Assembly (NCBI RefSeq): GCF_001542415.1
Contig: NZ_LNCU01000019.1
Coordinates: 103,421 to 167,420 of the forward strand
Length of the DNA: 64,000 bases
Source: Bradyrhizobium macuxiense
GTDB taxonomy: Bacteria; Pseudomonadota; Alphaproteobacteria; Rhizobiales; Xanthobacteraceae
Direction of reading: 5' to 3'
The position numbers and the translations under genes were made by a program. Positions within the stretch are counted from its first letter, which is position 1; every line of letters begins with the position of its first letter. Below are positions 1 to 8,860 of this stretch, in pieces. Below the pieces are notes generated by a model. That model ran no database searches. It worked only from the letters and a program-made list of their open reading frames with translations, and was not told where the DNA came from.

Positions 1-106
1 GTACAAGCATGGAATGCGGCCGCGCCTCATGCGCCCGGAGACCGGCCGGGAAAAGCAGCGCCATCAGCAAGATGATCAGCCTGGAGAGCCGGATTGCCTT
101 ATCCAT
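1..106 (-). CDS. Partial secreted/membrane protein, HupE/UreJ-like N-terminus
   Basis: Only the first 35 codons are in the window. They start at ATG 106 and read off the left edge. The visible part is a clear signal peptide: MDKAIR, a Leu/Ile-rich core, then an Ala cleavage region ending LRAHEARP. An AHEARP motif directly after the signal peptide is typical of HupE/UreJ-2 family proteins, which are membrane proteins linked to metal supply. With so little sequence this is only a suggestion. No strong ribosome binding site is visible. The gene is divergent from the FixK-like gene at 356. Confidence 0.4.
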   Translation of the reverse strand, partial: MDKAIRLSRLIILLMALLFPAGLRAHEARPHSMLV

Positions 107-355
107 AACGTTCGGAGCCGGAGGCAAGGTCGTGGGAAAGACTAGCACCAGATTGCGGCCATGAGAATGGACCGGAGACGCGCTCCGGCAACTACGAACC
201 ATTGTCGCAATCCCGCGCATCCTGTCCTTTGGGACAATGACCTCAAGGCCAATAGCGACAGCCTGTGCGTGTATCGTAAATCAGGGCGCGGACACAGCAT
301 TTCGAGCCGCGGCTGACGACGTACTTAGTATTTGGTACAAGCAGGGGGGCTATCC

Positions 356-1024
356 ATGTTTGCTCACGTCAAGGCCAGCCCGACCTACCCTCCCGGCATT
401 CTCGGCGGTCTGACAGCCAGCCACGTCACCTTCAGCACCAGCGAATTCAACTACCGCAAGGGTACCGAAATCTACGGTGAGAAGGAGCCAGCAGAGTACG
501 TCTATCAGGTCGTTTCAGGCGCGGTCCGCAGCTATAAGCTCCTTTCCGACGGGCGCCGCCAAATCGGTGCCTTTCATCTGGTCGGGGACATTTTCGGACT
601 GGAGAACGATGACGCTCATCGTTTCACCGCCGAAGCCATCATGGACACCACGGTGCGACTGGTCAGACGGTTGAGCCTGGAGCGGGTCGCGCATTCAGAC
701 CCCGTGCTCGCTCGCAACCTTCTCGTCATGACGACCAGCAACCTGCAGCACGCCGAAGACCATATGCTGCTTTTGGGCCGCAAGACCGCGCTGGAGCGGG
801 TCGCCGCCTTCCTGCTTGAAATGGATCGTCGGTTGACGGGGGTCGACGTCGTCGCCTTGCCGATGTGCCGACGGGATATCGCCGACTATCTCGGCCTGAC
901 ACTCGAGACGGTATCGCGGGCGTTGTCCAAACTGCACGCCTACGGTGCGCTCAACTTCCTCGGCTCCAACCAGCGCGAAATCATGCTGGTGGACCGCGAT
1001 CAACTGGCTCGGCTGGATACCTAA
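356..1024 (+). CDS. fixK: FixK-like Crp/Fnr family transcriptional regulator
   Basis: A 222-residue Crp/Fnr-type DNA-binding regulator. Residues about 25 to 125 form the cyclic-nucleotide-binding-like beta-roll. The C-terminal winged helix carries the FixK/Fnr recognition helix LTLETVSRALSKL (about 181-193). The Fnr iron-sulfur cysteine cluster is absent, as in FixK and NnrR. Cys171 lies just before the helix-turn-helix, where redox-sensitive FixK2 proteins have a cysteine (family knowledge). An upstream TTG at 332 is in frame, but ATG 356 has a G-rich Shine-Dalgarno sequence 6 to 12 bases before it and is preferred. FixK boxes at 4349, 8788, 10396, 17553, 18960 and 24770 are plausible targets. 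Which paralogue (FixK1, FixK2, other) this is cannot be told from sequence. Confidence 0.85.
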   Translation: MFAHVKASPTYPPGILGGLTASHVTFSTSEFNYRKGTEIYGEKEPAEYVYQVVSGAVRSYKLLSDGRRQIGAFHLVGDIFGLENDDAHRFTAEAIMDTTVRLVRRLSLERVAHSDPVLARNLLVMTTSNLQHAEDHMLLLGRKTALERVAAFLLEMDRRLTGVDVVALPMCRRDIADYLGLTLETVSRALSKLHAYGALNFLGSNQREIMLVDRDQLARLDT

Positions 1025-1036
1025 GACGTGGACGCA

Positions 1037-2710
1037 TCAATTGGCGCGACGCTGATCTGCATCCGCTATGGTTGCAGGCTCTCGTCCGGATTTGACGGAG
1101 CTGATCGGCACCGCGATTTCAAAGATCGATCCGTTCGAGCCCGATTGGCACAATCGCAGGGATCCCCCGTGGTTCTCCATAATCGTACGACTGATTGCGA
1201 GGCCTAATCCCATGCCTGATGTCTTGGTGGTGAAGAACGCATCGAAGATCCGTTCTCGATCCCCCGCTGGAATTCCGGGCCCCGAGTCTTGAATGGATAT
1301 CAGCACGGCCGATCCCTCCCGGACTTTGGTCGTCAATCTGAGTCGCCGCATTTCGGGAGCAGAAGAGCTCGTCGCATCAATTCCATTCCTTATCAGGTTC
1401 AGAATGACTTGCTGCAATTGTGCGGCGTCGACGCTGATGTACGCCAGGCTATCCTGAAACTCGGTCAATGCCGCCACTTGACTTGCCTGCAATTCTGGTT
1501 CGGCAAGACTTAATGCTTGCCGAACGACATCTTCCACCCGCACAACCGTCCGGTGGTCTGCGGCTTCCTTGAATAGCGCGCGGACACCCGCGATCACCTG
1601 ATTTGCGCGCAAGCTGTCCGCTTCTATGTCTCCAAGTATGGCATCCACCTCCTCCAGGATGGGCGGTTTGGAACGGAGCTGAGCAAGGGCGGAGCTTGCG
1701 TTGAGAGAGATAGCGGCCAGCGGCGTGCGAACCTCATGGGCGATCGCCGCAGTCGCGGCGTCCACGCTCATAAGCCGATTGGCGCGCTCGCGACGCAACA
1801 ACGAAAACGCGTTGGCAAGGCGGGAATACAGCACCGTCATTTCGGTCAGCAACAGGCTTAACAGCATGAAGCTGGCAATGAGCGCAAAGCAACGTGCGGC
1901 GTACCAGCCAAGAGAAAATCTTGCGGAGCTGGCGAGAGCGGCCACCGCAAAGTTCGGCATCCAAGCTGCCAGGACTACGATGAGCCAAACATCCAGAATT
2001 GTGTGTCTGCGAGACAATAGCACCGCAAGGACGATGCCGTACCACAGCAACAGACCCACATTGACCCGATTTCCCAGGTTGGTTTGCCGAATGACGTCAT
2101 CCGTGTAGAAGGCCGGCAGTTTTCCGACCCCGGCGGTCACCAGCCATACCAGTGCGACTATCACGATGAGTACGGCCAAGATCGTGAGCCCGATTGAAGC
2201 TTCCGCCGGTCTTCCGGGTTGCCCGATAGGTGCCTCTTCATCCTTCAAAAGCGCGTAGATGAGTATCCCCAGCGGGAACGTCATGTGCCACAGAACGAAG
2301 AACCAGGCCGGGCTGTTAAATCCGTCGCCGATGAGGCCTGCGGGAGAATATGCCCCGGGAAAGCTGAGCGTCTGCAGGAACGCAAACGACGCACTACACA
2401 GGTAGGCGCACCCGACAGCCAGGAGGGCCCGCTTTGGCAGGATCAAATATTGCGAAAACAGCAAGACTGCCGTGATGAGGTCAGCGACGGCCAGAACCGT
2501 TTGAAGCACGGGGACAAACGCGTCAACCCGAGCCAGCTGTGTGTTGGCGAACGGTGCAACCAGTGCCGCTACGATCACCAGGACGATGATGACAGCGACC
2601 GCGGTTCGGCGCTGCGCTGCCGTAGCCGGAATTGTCGCAATCGCTATTGGATAGTCTTGATTCGGCTGCCGCGCAGCAGCCGTGTCATTTGCGAGCAAAG
2701 CTGCCCCCAA
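1037..2710 (-). CDS. MASE4-type membrane sensor histidine kinase
   Basis: A 557-residue sensor kinase. The N-terminal half has about seven hydrophobic segments (from VAVIIVLVIVAALVAPF to the stretch ending LLSLLLTEMTVLY), resembling the MASE4 sensing domain. The kinase core follows: H-box AIAHEVRTPLAAISL with the phospho-acceptor His, N-box NLIRNGIDA, G1 box QDSGPGIP, F-box FDAFFTTK and G2 box GMGLGLAI. No receiver domain or adjacent response regulator is present, so it is an orphan kinase here. It converges on the FixK-like gene with 12 bases between the stops. The proposed start is a TTG with a weak ribosome binding site, so the true start may be further in. Confidence 0.85.
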   Translation of the reverse strand: MGAALLANDTAAARQPNQDYPIAIATIPATAAQRRTAVAVIIVLVIVAALVAPFANTQLARVDAFVPVLQTVLAVADLITAVLLFSQYLILPKRALLAVGCAYLCSASFAFLQTLSFPGAYSPAGLIGDGFNSPAWFFVLWHMTFPLGILIYALLKDEEAPIGQPGRPAEASIGLTILAVLIVIVALVWLVTAGVGKLPAFYTDDVIRQTNLGNRVNVGLLLWYGIVLAVLLSRRHTILDVWLIVVLAAWMPNFAVAALASSARFSLGWYAARCFALIASFMLLSLLLTEMTVLYSRLANAFSLLRRERANRLMSVDAATAAIAHEVRTPLAAISLNASSALAQLRSKPPILEEVDAILGDIEADSLRANQVIAGVRALFKEAADHRTVVRVEDVVRQALSLAEPELQASQVAALTEFQDSLAYISVDAAQLQQVILNLIRNGIDATSSSAPEMRRLRLTTKVREGSAVLISIQDSGPGIPAGDRERIFDAFFTTKTSGMGLGLAISRTIMENHGGSLRLCQSGSNGSIFEIAVPISSVKSGREPATIADADQRRAN

Positions 2711-2762
2711 TATCGATGCGTCACGCTACCAAGTCCATGAGTCCGCGGCCCGGATCGCCGAT

Positions 2763-3200
2763 CTAGGACGACTTCACCAGCGACGCTTGCCGTTCGATCG
2801 TCTTTTGCAGCACCTCGAACAGGATCGCGGTCGACCAACCAAACATCATAACTCCGTTCATGGCCGCCATCGGCCCGATCAGGAGCCACTCCTTCACCGG
2901 CGTGACGTCACCATAGCCGAGCGTCGTGTAGTTGACAAAGGCGAAGTACAGCAAATCGCTCCCGGCAGGCGCTACTCGAAGCACCCAATAGGCCAGCGCC
3001 CATACCGCAATCTCCAACGTATGGCCCAACATCAACACCAGCGCCGCCGCGACCATCACGCCGGCGAGTTGCAACGCGTTCCGCGCAGATGCACCGAGGG
3101 CCACGGTCCGCAGGAGTCCGATCACGGCGACAGTCACGAGCGAATGAATCGCGATGTTGATCGCACTCACCACTGCTCCCATGAGAAGCTGAAACAGCAT
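2763..3200 (-). CDS. Two-TM potassium channel family protein
   Basis: A 145-residue membrane protein with several hydrophobic segments. The K+ channel selectivity filter reads TTLGYGDVTP (about 91-100), a slight variant of TVGYGD. An N-terminal hydrophobic helix, a further pair of segments around the pore and a C-terminal helix fit the Ion_trans_2 family. There is no RCK or other cytoplasmic regulatory domain. The gene follows the AI-2E permease by only 4 bases on the same strand, so the two are probably co-transcribed from the FixK-box promoter near 4349. Confidence 0.8.
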   Translation of the reverse strand: MLFQLLMGAVVSAINIAIHSLVTVAVIGLLRTVALGASARNALQLAGVMVAAALVLMLGHTLEIAVWALAYWVLRVAPAGSDLLYFAFVNYTTLGYGDVTPVKEWLLIGPMAAMNGVMMFGWSTAILFEVLQKTIERQASLVKSS

Positions 3201-3204
3201 CGCG

Positions 3205-4281
3205 TCATGTCCTCGCCCGGGGGGCGTGGTCGTCGCGTATCCACGCCGTCATCAGCTCCCAGGCCACAGCCAAAATGATCGGACCGATGAACAGACCGAC
3301 GATGCCGTGGGCCAGCGTCCCCCCGATCACGCCAACGAAGATGACCAGCGTCGGCGTGGTAAGGCCCCGTCCCATCACGAGCGGCTTGAGAACATTGTCG
3401 AGGACGCCGACCACCAGGAAAAAAACGGTCAATACCAGAGCCGGAGCAAAATCCTTCGTCGACCAGAGCCAGATGATGACCGGAAGCAGCACGATCGCGG
3501 CCCCAATCTGCACGATGGCGAACAGCATCACGACGAAGGCCAACAGGCCCGCGCTCGGAATCCCCGCCAGCTTGAAGCCGATGCCCGCCAGCAGGGACTG
3601 CAAGACGGCGACGCCGATGACGCCTTGGGAGACCGCGCGTATGGTTGTCCCGGCCAGATCCAGAAAATGCTCGCTCTGCTCGGGCACGACGCGGGAGAGG
3701 AAGCCTCGGCAAGCCGCCGCAAGCTGCGACCCATACGGAAACAGAAAGCCCGCCAGCGCCACGGCGATCAGAAACTTCAGTGTTCCCACGCCGGCATTTC
3801 CTGCGAATGCAAACAGGGTCCCGGCCAACGGCTTCAAATACGGGACGACCTCACCCAGGACAGCGCGGAGATTCGTCGATGCCTTGTCCCACAACTGGTA
3901 GAGCGGCGCGCCGATCAGCGGCCAATCCTTGACCTGATCAGGTGGAGACGGAACGGCTATGCTCCCGGCGCTCAATTGCGCGGCGATGTCCCTCACGCCC
4001 TCTACAGCCCCAACCCCGAGCCACGTCGCCGGCCCGATGACGATCCCGAGGCTGACGATGGTCAGAAACGCCGCAGCCACCCTGGGACGGCCGCCGAGCC
4101 CTCGCGAAAGCGAGGTGAAGACGGGATAGAGCGCGACGGCAAGAACGATGCTCCAGGCAAGGACCGGCACGAAAGGTTCGATGATCACGAAGGACCAGTA
4201 GATCAGAAGCGCCAGCAATCCGAGCCGGATTGCGAACTGGATGAACTCGTCTCCGGCTACGAGCTGGCGAAGGGTCCTCAC
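3205..4281 (-). CDS. AI-2E family transporter (permease-like membrane protein)
   Basis: A 358-residue integral membrane protein of the AI-2E/PerM/YdiK family. It begins with two paired hydrophobic helices (LLALLIYWSFVIIEPFVPVL and WSIVLAVALYPVF), has a long soluble loop, and ends with several Gly-rich helices. The C-terminal motif LVIFVGVIGGTLAHGIVGLFIGPIILAV is typical of the family. Members export diverse small solutes or act as Na+/H+ antiporters, so the substrate is unknown. A FixK box lies 67 bp upstream of the start and the K+ channel gene follows. Annotating it as an autoinducer-2 exporter would be overstated. Confidence 0.85.
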   Translation of the reverse strand: MRTLRQLVAGDEFIQFAIRLGLLALLIYWSFVIIEPFVPVLAWSIVLAVALYPVFTSLSRGLGGRPRVAAAFLTIVSLGIVIGPATWLGVGAVEGVRDIAAQLSAGSIAVPSPPDQVKDWPLIGAPLYQLWDKASTNLRAVLGEVVPYLKPLAGTLFAFAGNAGVGTLKFLIAVALAGFLFPYGSQLAAACRGFLSRVVPEQSEHFLDLAGTTIRAVSQGVIGVAVLQSLLAGIGFKLAGIPSAGLLAFVVMLFAIVQIGAAIVLLPVIIWLWSTKDFAPALVLTVFFLVVGVLDNVLKPLVMGRGLTTPTLVIFVGVIGGTLAHGIVGLFIGPIILAVAWELMTAWIRDDHAPRART

Positions 4282-4348
4282 GGGCGCGCCCTCAGTTGAG
4301 CGTCAGCAACCACGCCATGAGCATAGCCGCCGCCTGACGACGCCCGGC

Positions 4349-4362
4349 TTGATCCAAATCAA
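4349..4362. promoter_or_regulatory. FixK/FNR box
   Basis: The sequence TTGATCCAAATCAA is a near-perfect TTGAT-N4-ATCAA dyad. It ends 67 bp before the AI-2E permease start at 4281, a spacing that suits class II activation of the permease/K+ channel operon. Confidence 0.75.
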
Positions 4363-4525
4363 GCGGAGCGAACCACACGCCCCGGCGTAGCGGCGAAGCC
4401 GCCTCGCCGGAGTGATCGCGCGCTCGGGATATTGCGGCGGATATCCATATTACGACGGATATCCCCATCACGGCGGCTACGACTACTGCCTGTCGGAGCG
4501 TTGTCGACCACGGCGTTTCGCGGCG

Positions 4526-4795
4526 TCAGCGGAGTCCCAGCAGCGAACGTCGATAACCGCTGTCGCGCGCCTCATTTCTGCATACGAAGCTTCCGTCGAA
4601 ACCCTGCGCATACCGCTTCTGCCCCCTAAAGTAGTAGCGTCCCTTCCGAAAATCGAGCCAGACGACCGTGTCGCCGGGACAATGCCGTTGTGCCTGGGCT
4701 TGGTAGCGAAACGGGGTCAACGGTAGCGCGGCGACTTGTTGCGCGAGACACGCAAGTGCAAACACCCCTGTCCCCCATACGCTCAGCCGGGACAA
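4526..4795 (-). CDS. Small secreted Cys-containing protein of rhizobial type
   Basis: An 89-residue protein. I chose the TTG at 4795 because GGGGGAGG lies 6 bases before it. It has a signal peptide (WGTGVFALACLAQQVAA) followed by a short domain containing HCPGDTVVWLDF, GRYYFRGQKRY and FVCRNEA. This pattern (Cys-Pro-x-Asp-Thr-Val-Val-Trp, a KGQxxY-like turn, then a second Cys) matches a family of small exported proteins common in Bradyrhizobium, of unknown function. The two cysteines probably form a disulfide in the periplasm. Confidence 0.6.
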   Translation of the reverse strand: MSRLSVWGTGVFALACLAQQVAALPLTPFRYQAQAQRHCPGDTVVWLDFRKGRYYFRGQKRYAQGFDGSFVCRNEARDSGYRRSLLGLR

Positions 4796-5062
4796 AGGCC
4801 ACCTCCCCCGAACCGCGAGGCGTGCGCCGGCCAAAACAAGAGCCTCGGTACCCGCTTCGCTTTGTCGCCGTCGATTTGCGTCAAGCTCCTGCCCAAAGAG
4901 CCGCGGCACCGGAGCTGTCCGTTTGCAAATTTCAGGCTGCGTGGTACCCATATTTTGGCGCCCGAGATGCCAGAGAAATATCCCGACATGCTTTTGGCAC
5001 AAGTTGCACTGTCTCTGACAGGTACTCCAGAGTAGCTTTTTGCTTTATCGTGGGGCTACCCC

Positions 5063-5149
5063 ATGGGAAGCGAATTACTTTATCACGTGTGGATCGTGAT
5101 ACTGGGGCTTAGTCCCATCATTATCGCGGCCATCGTTATGTTCATGTAA
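5063..5149 (+). CDS. Tiny single-pass membrane protein (28 aa)
   Basis: A 28-residue reading frame starting ATG at 5063, preceded by GGGG. It encodes a short N-terminus (MGSELLYH) followed by one strongly hydrophobic helix rich in Ile and Val. Size and shape recall the small accessory subunits of membrane complexes (CydX- or KdpF-like), but no partner genes are adjacent. Homology cannot be shown from the sequence alone. Confidence 0.35.
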   Translation: MGSELLYHVWIVILGLSPIIIAAIVMFM

Positions 5150-5184
5150 GGACCGCGTCAGCCGAGTGATTTAGCTTCGCTCGC

Positions 5185-5271
5185 ATGAAGCGCGACCTGC
5201 TCTATTTTCGTCTCTCGTTGATCTGGCTGGCGATCGTCGCCGCCGCGCTCATCTGCGTTCTGGTCTTGTGA
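5185..5271 (+). CDS. Tiny single-pass membrane protein (28 aa)
   Basis: A second 28-residue frame, 35 bases after the first. It begins MKRDLLYFRL and continues into one hydrophobic helix ending ALICVLVL. Positive charges precede the helix, as expected for an inside N-terminus. No clear ribosome binding site is visible, so confidence is low. Two tandem mini-membrane proteins of equal length would be an unusual arrangement. Confidence 0.3.
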   Translation: MKRDLLYFRLSLIWLAIVAAALICVLVL

Positions 5272-5348
5272 GCAATGACGATCGCGGGCGGGCCAGACCG
5301 CCCCAGTTTCTGTGCAGGGTGCTATCCAGCCGATCAGGCGGACCCCGA

Positions 5349-6212
5349 CTATCTTGCGAGCCCTCCGAACCACGCTCCAAAATATCCTGCATAGAGTGCC
5401 GGCACTTCGAGGTTCATCGAGTGCCCCACACCTGGCACGACCACGAGCCGGCAGTCCGGCATCGCGGCTGCCATCGTCCTTAGATCGTCTGGTGGGATCC
5501 ATCCATCCGATTCGCCCCACAGTGCCAGATGTGGATGGCGCAGCTCCCGCATACGCCGCCCAAGCTCTCCACTTTCGCGCTCGCGCGTTAGATTGACCGG
5601 TGTCCCGATCCAGACGCCTTCGGAAACGGCAAAGGTCTGCTGCAGTATTCGCTCGAACAGCGCCTGCATATCGGCAATTCCATCGCGGAATTGCGGGATC
5701 GTGTTCGGCGCAAGACTGTCGGGTACGAAAAGGGAGGATGCCGCAGTCGCCATCACGGCCCGCGTCAACTCCTTGCTCGCCATCATGGCGCGGAAGAGCC
5801 CGATCTGATCGGCATTGAACGACATGCCGAGCGGCGTGACGGGGTCCAGCGCGAATACCCGCCCGAATCGTTCCGGCTGCATGAGAAGCATCCACGCGGC
5901 GATGACCCCTCCGGTCGAATGCGTAGCAAGATGACAAAACCTGACGTCCAGAGCATCGAGTGCCGCCAGCATATCCTGCGCATGCTGTTGCATTGAGTAG
6001 TTCGAATAGTCGGGCGCGGCGATCGGCCGATCGCTGTCGCCACATCCTCGCCAATCGATTCCCACCACCCTCAAGCCGCGCGGGAATAGCGGCGCAGCGA
6101 GCTCGATCCAGTCCTTGCTCGCAAGATTTCCGTGGATGAAGACGATGGTGACTTCGCCTTCGCCCCACTCGCGCCAGCCCAGCTGGATCTCGCCCGCCTG
6201 CACCCAGGGCAT
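5349..6212 (-). CDS. Alpha/beta hydrolase
   Basis: A 287-residue alpha/beta-hydrolase-fold protein. An oxyanion-hole motif FIHGNLAS is followed by the nucleophile elbow THSTGG, an acidic residue in LWGESDGWIP, and the catalytic His in GVGHSMNLE. The fold is confident but the substrate (ester, lactone or other) is not. The gene starts 9 bases after the stop of the double hydrolase gene on the same strand, so both are probably one transcript from the FixK-box promoter at 8788. Confidence 0.8.
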   Translation of the reverse strand: MPWVQAGEIQLGWREWGEGEVTIVFIHGNLASKDWIELAAPLFPRGLRVVGIDWRGCGDSDRPIAAPDYSNYSMQQHAQDMLAALDALDVRFCHLATHSTGGVIAAWMLLMQPERFGRVFALDPVTPLGMSFNADQIGLFRAMMASKELTRAVMATAASSLFVPDSLAPNTIPQFRDGIADMQALFERILQQTFAVSEGVWIGTPVNLTRERESGELGRRMRELRHPHLALWGESDGWIPPDDLRTMAAAMPDCRLVVVPGVGHSMNLEVPALYAGYFGAWFGGLAR

Positions 6213-6221
6213 GACGCCGAC

Positions 6222-8729
6222 CTACTTGTTCAGCCCGGCGGTAGGTGCCGCTCCCGCCGGGGTCGGCGCCACCGGCAATGCCGAAACCACGGCCCCCTTG
6301 ATCATGCGGTCCGTGCCGACTGGCGAGCTGGTGGCGACCGTTCCCGTGTTCACGAACTCCACCACGTCGACCGGGAATTCCACCGGATTGTCGGTATGGA
6401 TAAAATGCCCGGTCTCCGGATAGATCTTGAGGATCGGCCGGTTTCCGGCATTGTTCATGCGCGTCATGAACGGGGTGATGACATCACGTCCGAGGTCCGT
6501 CAGTCCGTTGAACGCGGGCGTCGGGATGAACGGTTCCTTATCCCCGAAGGCCAGGAAGATCGGCGCCTTGATCTGGGTGAGCCGCTCGTAAAGATTCTTC
6601 GGGTCGTCCTGCTGAAGCTCCGCGCCGATTGTATAGATGTCGTAGATGAAGACGTTGCACCACTGCTCGAGCTCCTTGGGGTTACCCTTGGTCAGCCCAA
6701 CGCGCTGCTCCGTGTGGAAACGAGCATATTCGCTGTCCCGGAAGAAATAGCCGCTCTTGGCTGCCGTCACGGCACCGGTTTCCGGATCGCGCTTCTTGAA
6801 ATAGAAGAAGTCGCGGATAGCCTGCTCGGGACGTGCAATCTCTGCAGCCAGGATTCCCGTCTGGTCCCAGGTCTGCTTCCACTTATCGAAATCATGATCA
6901 AAGGCCGGGTCGAAGAGCCTTACCTTCTTGTCCTTGGCGATCGTGATATCGCGTGGATATTCCTCCAGACCGGAGGGGGCTTCGAGCGCGAGGCCCTGTA
7001 CGGCATCCGGCCAGGTCAGGGCGTAGCCCATCACGAACTGACCACCGAGCGAGTGGCCGAGGTAATACGCCTTCTTGACGCCAAGCTGGTTGACGACGAG
7101 GTCGTAGATGACTTCGCGCATCTCCTGCATGGTGCGTGCCGGACTCTTGTCGAGATTGCCGGGGCCGGACATACCGTAGTGCGGCAGGTCGGGCACAATC
7201 ACGCGCAGTCCGCTGCGCAAGGCATACTGCATGATGTTGCCGTAGTGTCCACCGAACGCGCCCTTGCCGTGGATGATGACGAGGACCTTCGGGTCCTTGT
7301 CGTTGCCGGCATATTCATCCATGTAGCCGATCTGCCAGGACGTGCCGCGCTTGTCCTTCGCGGTCGCGTATTTGACCGGATAGGGATAGGTGACGAAATT
7401 CTTCCAGAACGACTTCGTCGGTTCGATATTCGTGGCCACTCCGGGCACACGATAGTTCTTGTCGATATATTGCTGCGCCCGGTCGAGGCTCGCAACGTCG
7501 TCCATGAAGGCGACGAATTTCGGATCGTTCTTCCGATGGTTGACGATCGAGAACACGCCGTAGTGAGCAACCGGGCTCTCCTCGGCGATCAGATCAGCTC
7601 CCGGCACCCGGTCGACGGCGCGTTCGGCCAGCTTGAAATTCAGCCAGAGATCGTTGGTGATGTGCATCACCAGGGTACGAGCCTGGATTCGGCCCAGATA
7701 GGGGTTGATGTTGTAGGTCTCGCCGACCCGGTTACGCATGACGAGATCGACAGCGTCATACAGCTTGGCGCGATTGGTCACGCTGCTGCCCGCCTTCTCG
7801 TTGGGCGGGTCCCAGTAGAACACTTCAGGCTGAACCGACGCGAAGTTCTGGCTCGTGCGGTACGCGAAATCGTAGCCGGTCAAGCCCAGCACCGACCAGC
7901 CGAACGCGAGCCCCGGCACCGGGTGCTTCTCCTTGGGGAGACTGTAGTAGTCACCCTTGGTTGATTGCCACACCGGATCGGCCTGGATGGCCGCCGTCAT
8001 CAACTGGAACGTCCAGTTGCCGACCGGATCCTCGGCGTCCGACTGCGTCGTGCCGCCGATCGGCATGAGGGCACCGATGTATTCTGGGTGCATGACCCCC
8101 CAGACATAGGTCTGGGTGCCGCCCATCGAGACGCCGGTGACAAGTGCGACGCGCGCAACCTTCAGCTCGTCGTGCAGCATGCGGTAATTCGCCTGCACCA
8201 TGTCATAGTAGCTATACTGCGGAAACTTGATCCCGAGGCCGTCGGATGGCTTGCTGGCGCCCCAGGTGCCGAGCGGATCGACCATAATTACGTAGTAGCG
8301 GTCGGTGTCGATCGGTCGCCCGGGACCAATGATCGGGACACCGCCGGACAGGGCAGCACCCTTGACCCATTGCTCGTACATGTCGGTGGAGTCGCCGGAA
8401 TAGTAGGAATTGATCACGACTGCATTGGTGATCTCGCCTGCGGCGTTGCGCCGCGGATTGCCAATAGCGATGTACGCTGTGTGCAATTTGCCGGCGCCGA
8501 GCGATTCAAGAGTGACGCCGCCCTCGCCGCCATTCTCCCATTTCGAGGGATCGGAAAGATCGTATTTGCCGCCGATACGGAAGTTCGCGATCTCAACTGT
8601 TTTCTTCAGCCCATCATGTTGCATCTGCGACGAGCGACGCGTGAACGGCTGCGCGACGGCAAGGCTGCCACCAACCAGCAGGACGATCAGGCTGACGACG
8701 CAATGCTTGATGGCGTTTTTGCCGGTCAT
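6222..8729 (-). CDS. Exported protein with two alpha/beta-hydrolase units
   Basis: A protein of about 835 residues. ATG 8729 is preferred over an upstream ATG because AGGAGGAA precedes it and a signal peptide follows directly (VVSLIVLLVGGSLAVAQP). The first half resembles homoserine-acetyltransferase-type hydrolases (MetX-like), with elbow TGVSMGGTQ. The second half is another hydrolase, with VIIHGKGAFGGHYG, elbow LGHSLGGQF, and an acid/His pair near FGDKEPF and TGHFIHTDN. Both elbows keep serine, so both sites may be active. Such tandem fusion is uncommon. A FixK box lies 58 bp upstream. Confidence 0.75.
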   Translation of the reverse strand: MTGKNAIKHCVVSLIVLLVGGSLAVAQPFTRRSSQMQHDGLKKTVEIANFRIGGKYDLSDPSKWENGGEGGVTLESLGAGKLHTAYIAIGNPRRNAAGEITNAVVINSYYSGDSTDMYEQWVKGAALSGGVPIIGPGRPIDTDRYYVIMVDPLGTWGASKPSDGLGIKFPQYSYYDMVQANYRMLHDELKVARVALVTGVSMGGTQTYVWGVMHPEYIGALMPIGGTTQSDAEDPVGNWTFQLMTAAIQADPVWQSTKGDYYSLPKEKHPVPGLAFGWSVLGLTGYDFAYRTSQNFASVQPEVFYWDPPNEKAGSSVTNRAKLYDAVDLVMRNRVGETYNINPYLGRIQARTLVMHITNDLWLNFKLAERAVDRVPGADLIAEESPVAHYGVFSIVNHRKNDPKFVAFMDDVASLDRAQQYIDKNYRVPGVATNIEPTKSFWKNFVTYPYPVKYATAKDKRGTSWQIGYMDEYAGNDKDPKVLVIIHGKGAFGGHYGNIMQYALRSGLRVIVPDLPHYGMSGPGNLDKSPARTMQEMREVIYDLVVNQLGVKKAYYLGHSLGGQFVMGYALTWPDAVQGLALEAPSGLEEYPRDITIAKDKKVRLFDPAFDHDFDKWKQTWDQTGILAAEIARPEQAIRDFFYFKKRDPETGAVTAAKSGYFFRDSEYARFHTEQRVGLTKGNPKELEQWCNVFIYDIYTIGAELQQDDPKNLYERLTQIKAPIFLAFGDKEPFIPTPAFNGLTDLGRDVITPFMTRMNNAGNRPILKIYPETGHFIHTDNPVEFPVDVVEFVNTGTVATSSPVGTDRMIKGAVVSALPVAPTPAGAAPTAGLNK

Positions 8730-8787
8730 GACGGCTTCCTCCTGGCGGTATTTTGCCGGAAGGCTAGGCAGGCCGGCGGGAGGCACT

Positions 8788-8801
8788 TTGATCTAGCTCA
8801 A
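8788..8801. promoter_or_regulatory. FixK/FNR box between divergent hydrolase genes
   Basis: TTGATCTAGCTCAA matches the FixK consensus with one mismatch. It is nearly centred between the starts at 8729 (58 bp) and 8861 (59 bp), so it could serve both directions. Confidence 0.75.
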
Positions 8802-8860
8802 GGGATTTTGGTCGCGGACGTCGAGGATCGCGATAGCTCAACACCCGCCGGGTTGCCGCA

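Noticed and set aside
4412..4726. Gly/Tyr-rich frame (GYPYYDGYPHHGGY) on the plus strand
   Set aside because: Its later part is antisense to the small secreted protein and has no family support. Possibly a remnant of a Gly/Tyr-rich protein.
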